Shown: positions 51,580 to 60,658 of the stretch, piece by piece
Layout: the number at the start of each line of letters is the position of its first letter
How positions within the stretch are numbered: the first letter of the stretch is position 1
Position numbers and translations under genes: made by a program
Notes under the pieces: model-generated
The model's database searches: none
Seen by the model: only the letters and a program-made list of their open reading frames with translations
What the model was told of the DNA's origin: nothing
NCBI RefSeq assembly: GCF_000403645.1
Contig: NC_021313.1
Span: 3,181,014-3,245,013, forward strand
DNA: 64,000 bases
Origin: Salinarchaeum sp. Harcht-Bsk1
Lineage (GTDB): Archaea; Halobacteriota; Halobacteria; Halobacteriales; Salinarchaeaceae
Direction of reading: 5' to 3'

Positions 51580-52692
51580 TTACAGGCCGGCGACGTCCTC
51601 AATGGCGTCGGTGAGCGCTCTGATGCTCTCGACGTCGTGCTCGCCCATGTGGCCGATGCGGAACGTCTTCTCGCCGAGCGCGGAGCCGTAGCCGTTCGAG
51701 AAGGCCATGTCGTACTCCTCGGAGACGGCGTCGATCGTCGCCGCGACGTCGATCCCCTGGGTGTTCTCGATGCAAGAGACGGTCTGGGAGCGGTAGCCTT
51801 CCTCGGCGAAGAGGTCGAAGTGCTCCCTGGCCCACTCGTGGGTGTACTCGGTCATTTCCGCGTGACGCTCGGAGCGCTCCTGGTGGCCCTCTTCGAGCAT
51901 GTACTTCATCTGCTTCCGGTAGGCCAGCATGACCGGAATCGCTGGCGTGGAGTGGGTCTGGCCCTTCCGATCGTAGTAGTCGAGACAGCGCTGGAAGCCG
52001 CCGTACCAGGAGGCGGAGTCCTTCTCGAGTTCGCGGTCGTAGGCCTCGTCGCTGACGACGCAGACCGCGAGCCCCGGCGGCATCGCGAACGCCTTCTGGG
52101 TCGAGGCGAAGATGACGTCGATCCCGTGCTCGTCGATGTCGACGTAATCGCCGCCGAGCGCTGAGACGGCGTCGACGACGAAGTACGTGTCCGGGTACTC
52201 AGCGACCACGTCGCCGATCTCCTCGATGGGGTTCCGGACGCCGGTCGAGGACTCGTTCATCACGGTCGCGACGACGTCGTAGTGCTTCTCGCTGGATTCG
52301 AGTTCTGCGCGGATGTCCTCGGGCTTGATCGCCTGGCCCCAGTCGTACTCGAGACGGTCGACGTTCTTTCCGAGCCGTTCGGCGACGTTGGCGTGGCGTT
52401 CACTGAAACTCCCGCAGGTCGGGACGAGGATGTTCTCGTCGACGAGGTTGAGCGTCGAGGCCTCCCAGAACTCGGTGCCGGAGGCGGTCAGAATGATGAC
52501 CTCGTTGTCCGTGCCGAGGAACTCCTTCGTGTCCTCGACGATCGTTGTGTAGAGATCAGTCATCCGGTCCATCCGGTGGCCGAACATCGGCTGAGCCATT
52601 TCCTCGATGACGTCCTCGCGGACCTCCGTCGGGCCCGGAATGTACAGCGTCTTGTCGTCGTAGTCGCCGGTGTACTCCTGTTTCTTCGTCAC
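51580..52692 (-). CDS. Class V aminotransferase (serine-glyoxylate/alanine-glyoxylate type)
   Basis: A 370-residue PLP enzyme. YIPGPTEVREDVIEEMAQPMFGHR is the N-terminal signature of alanine/serine-glyoxylate aminotransferases; NESSTGVRNPIEE, VVDAVSALGGDYVDID and FASTQKAFAMPPGLAV with the PLP lysine follow. The frame is open to 52998, but GTG 52692 (MTKKQEYTGDYDDKTLYIPGP) is the likely start, with a TATA-like GCATATCCC about 35 bases upstream. Likely use is glyoxylate, serine or alanine interconversion; the direction is not determined. Confidence 0.88.
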   Translation of the reverse strand: MTKKQEYTGDYDDKTLYIPGPTEVREDVIEEMAQPMFGHRMDRMTDLYTTIVEDTKEFLGTDNEVIILTASGTEFWEASTLNLVDENILVPTCGSFSERHANVAERLGKNVDRLEYDWGQAIKPEDIRAELESSEKHYDVVATVMNESSTGVRNPIEEIGDVVAEYPDTYFVVDAVSALGGDYVDIDEHGIDVIFASTQKAFAMPPGLAVCVVSDEAYDRELEKDSASWYGGFQRCLDYYDRKGQTHSTPAIPVMLAYRKQMKYMLEEGHQERSERHAEMTEYTHEWAREHFDLFAEEGYRSQTVSCIENTQGIDVAATIDAVSEEYDMAFSNGYGSALGEKTFRIGHMGEHDVESIRALTDAIEDVAGL

Positions 52693-52868
52693 GGGAATCC
52701 CTGTTGCCAGAAGGGTCACGGCCGAGGGATATGCAGGTTTTGGTCTCGCTTCGATTGTGACTGAAAAAGCGTCTGTGCACCGTTGCGCGACCACACTCCG
52801 TATCTCACTCTCGCGGCGTACCACCAACCTGTCCAACTGGCTGCCTCCCCGTGCCGTCGGGAAGGTGA

Positions 52869-52876
52869 GCTTTATC
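52869..52876 (+). promoter_or_regulatory. TATA-like box of ligA
   Basis: GCTTTATC lies 26-33 bases before ATG 52902, giving a leaderless promoter in the 209-base gap shared with the divergent aminotransferase. Confidence 0.5.
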
Positions 52877-52901
52877 CACGATCGGGGGGCAAGGACGGAT
52901 A

Positions 52902-54950
52902 ATGGCCGACGCGGACAATCCGTATCTCGAGGACCCGCCGACCGACTTCGAACCCACCGATGACCTCTCCGAAGATCGGGCCAGCGAGCAGGCTGCACTG
53001 CTCCGCGAGGCGATTCGTGAACACGATCGACGATACTACGTCGAGCACGACCCTGTGATCGCGGATCGGACCTACGACGCGCTCTTCGATCGCCTCGTCG
53101 ACCTCGAGGAAGCCTTCGACCTCGAGACGGCGGATAGCCCGACGAACCGCGTCGGCGGCGAACCCGTCGACGAGTTCCCGACGGTCGAGCACGTCGCGCC
53201 GATGCTCTCGATCGATCAGAGCGGCGAGGAATCCGAGGTTCGAGCCTTCGACGATCGGGTCCGGCGCGAAGTCGGCGAGGTCACCTACGTCTGCGAGCCG
53301 AAGTTCGACGGCGTGTCCCTGGAGGTCGTCTACCAGGACGGGCACCTCCAGCGGGTCGTCACGCGCGGCGACGGCGTGGAAGGGGACGGCGTGACGAACA
53401 ACGCCCGGACCGTCCCCTCGATTCCGCAGCGCCTCTCCGGCGACCCGCCGTCCGATCTCACCGTTCGCGGGGAACTCTACATGCCCCGTGACGACTTCCA
53501 GGCCTACAACCGGGAACTGGTCGAGCGCGGTGAGGAGCCCTTCGCCAACCCCAGGAACGCGACCGCCGGGACGATCCGCCAGCAAGACCCCTCCGTCGTC
53601 GCCGAACGGCCGCTCGCGTTCGTCGCGTTCGGGGTTCTGGACACGTCCGATCCCTGGCCGAGCCGGTGGGCGGAACACACCGCCCTTCCAGAACTGGGGT
53701 TGCCAGTGAGCGATCGCGTCGAGCGACACGACTCAATCGACGGGGTCATCGCGTATCGAGACGAACTGGTCGCAACGCGCGACGACCTCGACTTCGAGGT
53801 CGACGGCGCGGTCGTCAAGGTGAACGATCGGGAGCAACAGGAGACCCTCGGCACGACGAGTCGGCACCCCCGCTGGGCGTTCGCGTACAAGTTCCCGCCG
53901 CGCTCGGAGGAGACGACGGTTCGGGACGTCGTGCTCCAGGTGGGCCGAACGGGCCGAGCGACGCCCGTCGCGCTCATGGATCCCGTCGACGTCGGCGGCG
54001 TCACCGTCTCCCGCGCGAGCCTACACAACCCCGAACAGATCGCAGAACTCGGCGTGAGCATCGGCGACCGGGTCCGCGTCGAACGAGCGGGCGACGTGAT
54101 CCCCCAGGTCGTCGAGGTGCTCGACGGCGCGAACGAGGACGTTCACTTCAAGTACCCGGACGAGTGCCCAGCCTGCGGGACCGAACTCGAACGTGACGGG
54201 CCGATCGCGCGCTGTCCAGCCGGACTCGAGTGTCCCGCCCAGCGCCGTCGATCCATCCAGCATTACGCGAGCCGTGGCGCACTCGACATCGAGGGACTCG
54301 GTGAGGAGACCGTGGACCTGCTCGTCGACGAAGGACTTGTCGAGACGCCGGCCGACCTCTACGAACTCACCGTGGAGGACCTCGCCGACCTCGAAGGGTT
54401 CGGGGAGCGTGCGGCGACCAGGCTCGTCGACGCGATCCAGGACGCCCGCGAGCCGGACCTCTCGGACTTCGTCACTGCGCTCGGCATTCCGGAGGTCGGT
54501 GGGACGACCGCACGGACCCTCGCTCGAACCTTCGGGAGTCTCGACGCGCTCCGAAACGCGACGACTGACGAACTGGAGGCCGTCGACGACGTCGGTCCGA
54601 TCGTCGCAGAACGTATCCGGGACTTCTTCGAGGCGGATGCCAACCAGCGGGTGCTCGACGACCTGCTCGAACACGTTGATCCACAGGCCCCGGACGTGGA
54701 GATCGGTGGTGGCCCCTTCGAGGGCGAGACGATCGTCTTCACGGGGTCGCTGCCGTCGATGACCCGCCAGGAAGCGACCGAGCAGGTCGAACGCCAGGGC
54801 GGTAACGTCACGTCGAGCGTCTCCTCGAACACTGACTTCCTGGTCGTCGGGGAGAACCCCGGGACGACGAAACGAGCGGACGCGGACGCGAACGACGTGG
54901 CAGAACTCGACGGCGAGGCCTTCGAAGAACGGCTCACGAGCGGTGACTGA
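52902..54950 (+). CDS. ligA: NAD-dependent DNA ligase (LigA)
   Basis: A 682-residue bacterial-type DNA ligase. The Ia domain is at about 30-95 (YYVEHDPVIADRTYDALFDRL), the adenylation motif KFDG has Lys134, the OB fold follows, and a four-cysteine zinc finger (CPACGTELER ... CPAGLECPAQRR) precedes the HhH domain. A BRCT domain ends the protein (about 600-682: IVFTGSLPSMTRQEATEQVE). All domains are present. Haloarchaea carry this enzyme beside the ATP-dependent ligase, and it is considered a gain from bacteria. Confidence 0.96.
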   Translation: MADADNPYLEDPPTDFEPTDDLSEDRASEQAALLREAIREHDRRYYVEHDPVIADRTYDALFDRLVDLEEAFDLETADSPTNRVGGEPVDEFPTVEHVAPMLSIDQSGEESEVRAFDDRVRREVGEVTYVCEPKFDGVSLEVVYQDGHLQRVVTRGDGVEGDGVTNNARTVPSIPQRLSGDPPSDLTVRGELYMPRDDFQAYNRELVERGEEPFANPRNATAGTIRQQDPSVVAERPLAFVAFGVLDTSDPWPSRWAEHTALPELGLPVSDRVERHDSIDGVIAYRDELVATRDDLDFEVDGAVVKVNDREQQETLGTTSRHPRWAFAYKFPPRSEETTVRDVVLQVGRTGRATPVALMDPVDVGGVTVSRASLHNPEQIAELGVSIGDRVRVERAGDVIPQVVEVLDGANEDVHFKYPDECPACGTELERDGPIARCPAGLECPAQRRRSIQHYASRGALDIEGLGEETVDLLVDEGLVETPADLYELTVEDLADLEGFGERAATRLVDAIQDAREPDLSDFVTALGIPEVGGTTARTLARTFGSLDALRNATTDELEAVDDVGPIVAERIRDFFEADANQRVLDDLLEHVDPQAPDVEIGGGPFEGETIVFTGSLPSMTRQEATEQVERQGGNVTSSVSSNTDFLVVGENPGTTKRADADANDVAELDGEAFEERLTSGD

Positions 54951-54986
54951 GCGCCGTTACGGCTGCCGATTGGCACCGACCGCCAG

Positions 54987-55250
54987 TTACAACGTTTCGT
55001 CGGGGTCGTGCCGCTCGCGCACCTTCGAAGCCTCCTCCGCGTATCGCTCTCGGTCCGCTTCGGGCGTGGGCTCGAGGTCTTCTCGGTCGAACTCCTTCGC
55101 CGCCGTGACGTCGAGCCCGAACACGAGATTGGCGGCGAGCTGCCGCTGGTGGAACAGTTCGCCGTCCGGTGTGGCGTAGACGAGCGTCACGACGTCCTCG
55201 TCCCAGTAATCGCGCTCGACCAGCCAGCACCGAACCGACTCCTCGCTCAT
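54987..55250 (-). CDS. Haloarchaeal protein of unknown function
   Basis: An 87-residue acidic protein, beta-rich in the first half (VRCWLVERDYWDEDVVTLVYATPDGE) and helical in the second (TPEADRERYAEEASKVRERH). It appears to be a conserved haloarchaeal family without assigned function. It sits between ligA and the PH-like membrane protein, reversed relative to both. Confidence 0.68.
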   Translation of the reverse strand: MSEESVRCWLVERDYWDEDVVTLVYATPDGELFHQRQLAANLVFGLDVTAAKEFDREDLEPTPEADRERYAEEASKVRERHDPDETL

Positions 55251-55349
55251 GGTCGAGCCAGGACGACCGTCGCAAAGAAGGTGGCGCGACCGTCCGACCG
55301 ATCGGACTGCCCAAAGACGCTATTGTGGGGGCCGCTGAATCTTCGCCCG

Positions 55350-55916
55350 ATGGTCGACTGGAGCGAGCGGGTCGAGCAGCTCCTGTTCGAGGGCGAGCAC
55401 GTCGAAACGACGGTCCAGGTCGGTGCGGGAACGGTCGTCGTGACTGGACAGCGCGTGCTAGTCTTTACGCCGGAGGGTGACGGGAAGCAGTTCCGGGCGA
55501 TCGATCGGCCGAACGTCCTCGGCGTCGAGCGCCGCGGCGTCTCACCGCTCGAACTCGTGCCGACGGCCGGGAAACTCGGCGTCGCGGGCGGGTTGCTGGT
55601 TCTGGTCGGCGTCGTTCTCGATCCCGCGGCCCTCTTCCCCAGACCCGACCTCTCGTCGGCCCAGGCTGCCGGCGGAATCCTCGGCCCGGTGAACTCGATG
55701 CTCGATCTGTTCTACGCGATCGACACGGTCGCGATTGCGCTGGGCGCGCTACTCGCGATTCTCGGAACGGCGCTCGTCGGCGTCCAGGTAGCAACGCGAC
55801 AAGATCGGCTCGCGATCGAAGTGGCCGGCGAAGACGACGTGCTCCTCTCCCTGGGAGCGGACGACGCGAGACTCGCCGATCTTCGGCAGGCAATCGACGC
55901 CCCTGCGCCCCAGTAG
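55350..55916 (+). CDS. Membrane protein with an N-terminal PH-like domain
   Basis: A 188-residue protein. Residues 1-70 (WSERVEQLLFEGEHVETTVQVGAGTVVVTGQRVLVFTPEG) resemble bacterial PH-like domains: short strands around an E-x-V/I-x4-V pattern. Two hydrophobic segments follow (about 73-92 and 118-150), and a polar region ends the chain. ATG 55350 is chosen over the upstream frame on coding bias and a TATA-like TATTG about 28 bases before it. Function unknown. Confidence 0.65.
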   Translation: MVDWSERVEQLLFEGEHVETTVQVGAGTVVVTGQRVLVFTPEGDGKQFRAIDRPNVLGVERRGVSPLELVPTAGKLGVAGGLLVLVGVVLDPAALFPRPDLSSAQAAGGILGPVNSMLDLFYAIDTVAIALGALLAILGTALVGVQVATRQDRLAIEVAGEDDVLLSLGADDARLADLRQAIDAPAPQ

Positions 55917-56023
55917 TCTGCAAGGTTCTGATGGATTACGTCCACATACCGACTGCTTCCGAGGACCCGGTTCCGAGTCGACAGGGAAACCCACATCAAC
56001 GCCCGACGGCGTAGCCATTCCCG

Positions 56024-57847
56024 ATGGACGCTGCCGGGGTCCGCGAACTCGCTGCCGACCTGCCCCGACAGCCCGGCGTCTACCAGTTCCGTGCGACCGG
56101 CTCTCGCGAGCCCACAGCCGATGAAGTGGCTGGAAACGGCGGCACCGGACCCGAGCGAGTCCTCTACGTCGGCAAGGCCGTCGACCTGCGCGATCGAGTC
56201 CGGTCATACGCCGACCCGCGTGGCCAGCGCATCGCGAACATGGTCGCGGCGGCCGACGACGTCGAGATTGCGGTCACGGACACGGAGACGCAGGCACTCC
56301 TGCTCGAGGCGAACCTGATCAAGCGCCACCAGCCGCGGTACAACGTTCGCCTGACGGACGACAAGTCCTACCCGCTGGTGCAGTTCACGGAGCACGAGAT
56401 GCCGCGGATCGAGATCACTCGCGATCCCGACGAGGGAGCGACGGTGTACGGTCCGTTCACCGACCGGGGCGAACTCGAGACGATCGTCAAGGCGATCCGC
56501 GAACTCTACGGGCTGCGCGGCTGCTCGGATCACAAGTACAGCGGACGGGATCGCCCCTGTCTCGACTACGAGATCGGATTGTGTACGGCTCCGTGCACGG
56601 GCGAGATATCCCCCGAGGCCTACGGGGAAGACGTCCTTGCGGCGAGACGGTTCTTCGAAGGCGAGACCGGCGCGCTCGCCGACCCGCTCCGCCAGCGAAT
56701 GGGTGCGGCGGCACAGGAACGAGCCTTCGAGCGCGCCGCCTCGCTCCGCGATCGGCTCGAAACCGTCGAAGGATTCCACGGCGCGGGCGAGGACGTCGTG
56801 TCCCACGCCGGCCAGCAATCCGGCGATCACGGCGTCCGGACTCACGTCCTCGGCGCTGCAGTCGAGGGACGGGAACCGACCGTCGCCGTTCTCGAGAGCG
56901 AAGGCGGCAAACTCGTCGATAGACACCGGCCACCGCTCGCCGTGCCGGAATCCGCACGTGATGATCCCGCGTCGCTGCTGGCCGCGTTCGTGCCACAGTA
57001 CTACGCCGATCGGCGGCTTCCGGACGTGCTCTTGCTCCCGGAGGATCCCGCCGACGCCGAGGTCAGGGCGTGGCTCGAAGACAGAGACGTCGACGTCCGG
57101 GTCCCCGGGGCTGGACGCGAGGCGCGCCTCGTCGACCTCGCCCTGAAGAACGCCCGTCGGGCAGGCCCGGGACGGGACCCGTGCGTCGCGCTGGCCGACG
57201 CGCTCGGGATCGATTCCGCGAACCGCGTCGAGGGGTTCGACGTGAGCCACGCCGGCGGCAAGGCGACCGTCGGGAGCAACGTCCTGGCCGTCGACGGCGC
57301 GGAGCACACGGACGGCTACCGCCGCAAGAAACTCCCCGAAGGCAACGACGATCCCGGAAGCATGTACGAACTGTTGCGGTGGCGTGCAGAGCGCGCCGTC
57401 GCGGGGCGAGACGACCGACCCGATCCGGACCTGCTGCTGATCGACGGCGGCGACGATCAACTCGACGCAGCGACGCGAGCGATCGGGGAGGCGGGCTGGG
57501 ACGTTCCCCTCGTCGCAATCGCCAAGGGAGAACGCGGCGACCGCGACGCCGACGGCGACCGCATCCTCGGAGCCGACGGTCCGATCGACGTGCCCGACGA
57601 AGCGATGCGCCTCTGCCAGCGCGTCCGCGACGAGGCCCACAGATTCGCGGTGCAGTACCACCAGACCGTCCGCGACGACGTTACGACGGCACTGGACGCC
57701 ATCGACGGCGTCGGCCCGACGACGCGCGAGGCGCTGCTCGGACGATTCGGGAGCATCGAGTCGGTTCGCGACGCCTCCGAATCCGAGTTGCTCGACGTCG
57801 AGGGCGTCGGACCGACGACGGCGAGCACCCTCCAGGAACGCCTCTGA
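56024..57847 (+). CDS. uvrC: Excinuclease ABC subunit C (UvrC)
   Basis: A 607-residue nucleotide-excision-repair endonuclease making the incisions on both sides of damage. The N-terminal GIY-YIG nuclease is at about 14-95 (QPGVYQFRA ... [17 protein letters not shown]), followed by the cysteine-rich [17 protein letters not shown]-type region, a UVR helix-pair (about 205-240), the UvrC/RNase H-like nuclease ([35 protein letters not shown]) and a C-terminal helix-hairpin-helix pair. All are intact. uvrA and uvrB are not in the window. Confidence 0.95.
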   Translation: MDAAGVRELAADLPRQPGVYQFRATGSREPTADEVAGNGGTGPERVLYVGKAVDLRDRVRSYADPRGQRIANMVAAADDVEIAVTDTETQALLLEANLIKRHQPRYNVRLTDDKSYPLVQFTEHEMPRIEITRDPDEGATVYGPFTDRGELETIVKAIRELYGLRGCSDHKYSGRDRPCLDYEIGLCTAPCTGEISPEAYGEDVLAARRFFEGETGALADPLRQRMGAAAQERAFERAASLRDRLETVEGFHGAGEDVVSHAGQQSGDHGVRTHVLGAAVEGREPTVAVLESEGGKLVDRHRPPLAVPESARDDPASLLAAFVPQYYADRRLPDVLLLPEDPADAEVRAWLEDRDVDVRVPGAGREARLVDLALKNARRAGPGRDPCVALADALGIDSANRVEGFDVSHAGGKATVGSNVLAVDGAEHTDGYRRKKLPEGNDDPGSMYELLRWRAERAVAGRDDRPDPDLLLIDGGDDQLDAATRAIGEAGWDVPLVAIAKGERGDRDADGDRILGADGPIDVPDEAMRLCQRVRDEAHRFAVQYHQTVRDDVTTALDAIDGVGPTTREALLGRFGSIESVRDASESELLDVEGVGPTTASTLQERL

Positions 57848-57946
57848 TCCAGCAGTGAGAGCGACCAGCGCCGAGACCGGCGGTCGGCGTGACGCTCGAG
57901 CGGTCCCGAACGAACGGCACTTGGTTCCGGGGTTCGAGGAGCGAGC

Positions 57947-58711
57947 ATGCGCGACATTCTCGACGCAGTCGCTTCGGGCGACCTCTCGCCCGCCGAGGCG
58001 GAGGCCGAACTGACTGGCTACGCTTCCGTCGACGCCGGTCGGTTCGACGCCGCACGCGAGCAACGCCGCGGCGTCCCGGAGGCGATCCTCGCCGACGGCA
58101 AGACGGCCGCCGAGATTGCCGAACTGGCAACGACCGCCGTCGCCACTGCAGGCAGGGCGATCGTGACGCGTATCGACGACCCTGCAGCCAACGCAGTCGC
58201 GGCGATCCTCTCGGAAGAGGCACCCGAGGCGACTGTCCGCTGGAACGATCGTGCCAAGATGCTGGTCGCCCACGCCCCGTCGTACGAACCACCTCGCTTC
58301 GACGCGACCGTCGGCATCGTGACTGGTGGCACTTCCGACGCCGAGCCTGCGGGCGAGGCTGCGATGATCGCGGGCGAGATGGGGGCGCGCGTCGATCTGA
58401 TCGAGGACGTCGGCGTAGCTGGGATCGCGCGGGTCCTCGATCGACTCGAACGCCTCCGCGAATCGGACGTGCTGGTCGTGGCAGCGGGGCGCGAGGGCGC
58501 GCTGCCGACGGTCGTCGCTGGACTCGTCCACGTTCCCGTCATCGGGTTGCCTGTCTCGAGTGGCTACGGATTCGGCGGCGAGGGTGAAGCGGCGCTCGCG
58601 GGGATGCTCCAGTCCTGCACCGTCATCTCGGCCGTGAACGTGGACGCCGGCTTCGTCGCCGGTGCGCAGGCGGGGCTGATCGCCAGGGCCGTGGCTGGAG
58701 CGTGGGAGTAG
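57947..58711 (+). CDS. larB: Nickel-pincer cofactor biosynthesis protein LarB
   Basis: A 254-residue enzyme that carboxylates and hydrolyses nicotinic acid adenine dinucleotide in making the nickel pincer nucleotide of lactate racemase. The C-terminal AIR-carboxylase-like domain shows VGIVTGGTSDAEPAGEAA, EDVGVAGIARVLDRLE, AAGREGALPTVVAGLVHVPVIGLPVSSGYGFGGEG and VDAGFVAGAQAG. The N-terminal 100 residues are the LarB-specific part. larC, larE and larA are not adjacent, so its target enzyme here is unknown. Confidence 0.92.
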   Translation: MRDILDAVASGDLSPAEAEAELTGYASVDAGRFDAAREQRRGVPEAILADGKTAAEIAELATTAVATAGRAIVTRIDDPAANAVAAILSEEAPEATVRWNDRAKMLVAHAPSYEPPRFDATVGIVTGGTSDAEPAGEAAMIAGEMGARVDLIEDVGVAGIARVLDRLERLRESDVLVVAAGREGALPTVVAGLVHVPVIGLPVSSGYGFGGEGEAALAGMLQSCTVISAVNVDAGFVAGAQAGLIARAVAGAWE

Positions 58712-58879
58712 TTCGGTAGCAGCCGAGAGCAACCGGGAACCAGTACAGGCACCATTTGCCGATTGTCACACGTTCCCAACATCTGTCTTGCGCTTCCGGT
58801 TATTCGACCCTTTGTAGACAACAGTATTGGCTTCGAACGTCTAGAGGGGCTACCGCTCACGCGAGCGGCCCACCAACCG

Positions 58880-59029
58880 ATGCCATCGTGTGACCACTGC
58901 AACGGCCACGTGTCCGAACGCTTCGCCCGCGTCTTCGAGACCGACGACGGATCGATCGAAGCGTGCCCGAACTGTTCGGCGAACGCCGGGATCGCCGAAC
59001 AGTCGCGACGGCGACACGCGACAGAGTAA
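58880..59029 (+). CDS. Small zinc-finger protein (haloarchaeal DUF7563-like)
   Basis: A 49-residue protein with two CxxC knuckles: MPSCDHCNGHVSERFARVF and EACPNCSANAGIAEQ. The pattern, with SERFARVF between the knuckles, recurs across haloarchaea, where it is a stand-alone zinc ribbon of unknown function. The frame is open upstream, but ATG 58880 begins the conserved part. The preceding 168 bases carry no visible gene. Confidence 0.72.
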   Translation: MPSCDHCNGHVSERFARVFETDDGSIEACPNCSANAGIAEQSRRRHATE

Positions 59030-59106
59030 CTCCCGGCCATGCCCCGATCTTCGCGGTGAACGGATCGAACCGTAAGCTTCCTCGCCCCGGGAGACACGTC
59101 TCCGCC

Positions 59107-59355
59107 GTGGCCGACCACTACGTCTACGTACTGCGGTGTTCCGACGACAGTCTCTACACCGGCTACACCACGGATCCGGAGCGACGCGTCGCGGAACACG
59201 ACGCTGGCGACGGCGCGAAGTACACGCAGTCCCGCACGCCCGTGGAACTCGTCTACGTCGAGGAACACGCCTCTCGATCGGCGGCGCTCTCCCGCGAGCA
59301 CGAGATCAAATCGCTGTCGAAGCGGGAGAAGGAGCGGCTGGTCGGGGGCGAGTGA
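59107..59355 (+). CDS. GIY-YIG nuclease-family protein (UPF0213-like)
   Basis: An 82-residue single-domain GIY-YIG protein. YVYVLRCSDDSLYTGYTTDPERRVAEHDAGDGAKYT carries the GIY-YIG-equivalent strands and the catalytic Tyr/Arg region, and SREHEIKSLSKREKERLVGG the metal-binding Glu. GTG 59107 (MADHYVYVLRC) is the likely start. The family is widespread with an unknown substrate. Its presence 1.3 kb after uvrC, itself with a GIY-YIG domain, may be chance. Confidence 0.83.
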   Translation: MADHYVYVLRCSDDSLYTGYTTDPERRVAEHDAGDGAKYTQSRTPVELVYVEEHASRSAALSREHEIKSLSKREKERLVGGE

Positions 59356-59421
59356 ACGGCTGGTCCGTTGGGTCCGCTCGGAGAGGAAGACACTGAAGGG
59401 ACCCCCATCCTATGAACCTGT

Positions 59422-60570
59422 ATGGACTTTCGTTTGAATCAGGAGCAACGCCAGATCCGTGACGCCGTCGCGGAGTTCGTCGACGAGGAAGTCGTTCCGC
59501 GAGCGAGCGAGATCGATTCCGAGGACGAGTTCCCGGCCGATCTCGTCGACCAGATCGGCGACCTGGGCATCATGGGCGCGCCGTTCCCCGAGGAGTACGG
59601 CGGCGCAGGACTCGACTATCACTCGTATGCGATCGCACTCGAAGAGATCTCTCGGGGAAGTGGCGGCCTCGGAACGGTCGTCGCCGCGCACGTGTCGCTG
59701 GCCGGCAACATGCTCTACGAGTTCGGCGACGAGGAACAGAAACAGGAGTACCTCGTCCCGCTCGCGGAAGGGGGCGACGTCGGTGCTTTCGCCCTCTCGG
59801 AGCCGGGTGCGGGGAGCGACGTTCCAGCCATGGAGACGACCGCAACGTACGACGAGGCCGCTGGAGAGTACGTCGTCGACGGCGGAAAACTCTGGATCTC
59901 GAACGGCTCGGTCGCCGACACCGTGACCGTCTTCGCGAAGACGGACGCCGACGCCGGGCGGAACGGCATCTCGTCGTTCGTCGTCCGTCCCGACGAAGAC
60001 GACGGGTTCCACGTCGAGGGGACCGAGGACAAACTCGGTGACAAGGGCTGCCCGACAGCTGAACTTCGCTTCGACGACCTCCGGATTCCGGAGGACCGCA
60101 GACTCGGCGAGGAAGGCGATGGGTTCGTCCAGGCGCTCAAGACGCTCAACGGGGGCCGGATCACGATCGCCGCGCGTGGGGTCGGCATCGCTCGAGCGGC
60201 ACTCGACGCAGCGAGCGAGTACGCGACGGAGCGCGAGCAGTTCGACCAGCCGATCGGCGAGTTCCAGTCGATCAAGCACAAACTCGCGGACATGGATACG
60301 AAGGTCCAGGCGGCGAAGCTCCTGATGCACAAGGCTGCCGACCGGAAGATCCGGGGCGAGAGCTACGTCAAGGAGGCTGCCCAGGCGAAACTCTACGCGT
60401 CCGAGATCTCCCGGGAAGTCGCCAACGAGGGCATTCAGATCCACGGCGGATACGGCTACGTCAAGGACTTTCCCGCCGAGCGGTTCTACCGTGACGCGAA
60501 GCTCAACGAGATCTACGAGGGGACCAGCGAGATCCTCCGCAACACGATCGGTGATCGCGTGATGGAGTGA
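59422..60570 (+). CDS. Acyl-CoA dehydrogenase (second of two)
   Basis: A 382-residue FAD enzyme, paralogous to the one at 28481. MDFRLNQEQRQIRDAVAEFV opens the protein; ALSEPGAGSDVPAM is the FAD-binding motif; KLWISNGSVADTV, EREQFDQPIGEFQSIKHKL, IHGGYGYVKDFPAERFYRDA and IYEGTSEILRNTIG, with the catalytic Glu, are intact. The KDKGCPTAELRFDD-type segment reads GDKGCPTAELRFDD. Short-chain specificity is likely but not proved. No other beta-oxidation gene is adjacent. Confidence 0.93.
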   Translation: MDFRLNQEQRQIRDAVAEFVDEEVVPRASEIDSEDEFPADLVDQIGDLGIMGAPFPEEYGGAGLDYHSYAIALEEISRGSGGLGTVVAAHVSLAGNMLYEFGDEEQKQEYLVPLAEGGDVGAFALSEPGAGSDVPAMETTATYDEAAGEYVVDGGKLWISNGSVADTVTVFAKTDADAGRNGISSFVVRPDEDDGFHVEGTEDKLGDKGCPTAELRFDDLRIPEDRRLGEEGDGFVQALKTLNGGRITIAARGVGIARAALDAASEYATEREQFDQPIGEFQSIKHKLADMDTKVQAAKLLMHKAADRKIRGESYVKEAAQAKLYASEISREVANEGIQIHGGYGYVKDFPAERFYRDAKLNEIYEGTSEILRNTIGDRVME

Positions 60571-60658
60571 CGGGCCCGCGGCGCAAGATCGCCGAACCCT
60601 GCTACTGCGTACCACGGCGCCGAATCGTTGACGTGACTGCTCGAAGAACGCCAGATCG

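Noticed and set aside
56204-58732. 842-codon open frame on the minus strand, opposite uvrC and larB
   Set aside because: Both uvrC and larB are complete on the plus strand with all motifs. Long antisense frames are expected in G+C-rich haloarchaeal DNA, and this one shows no domain.
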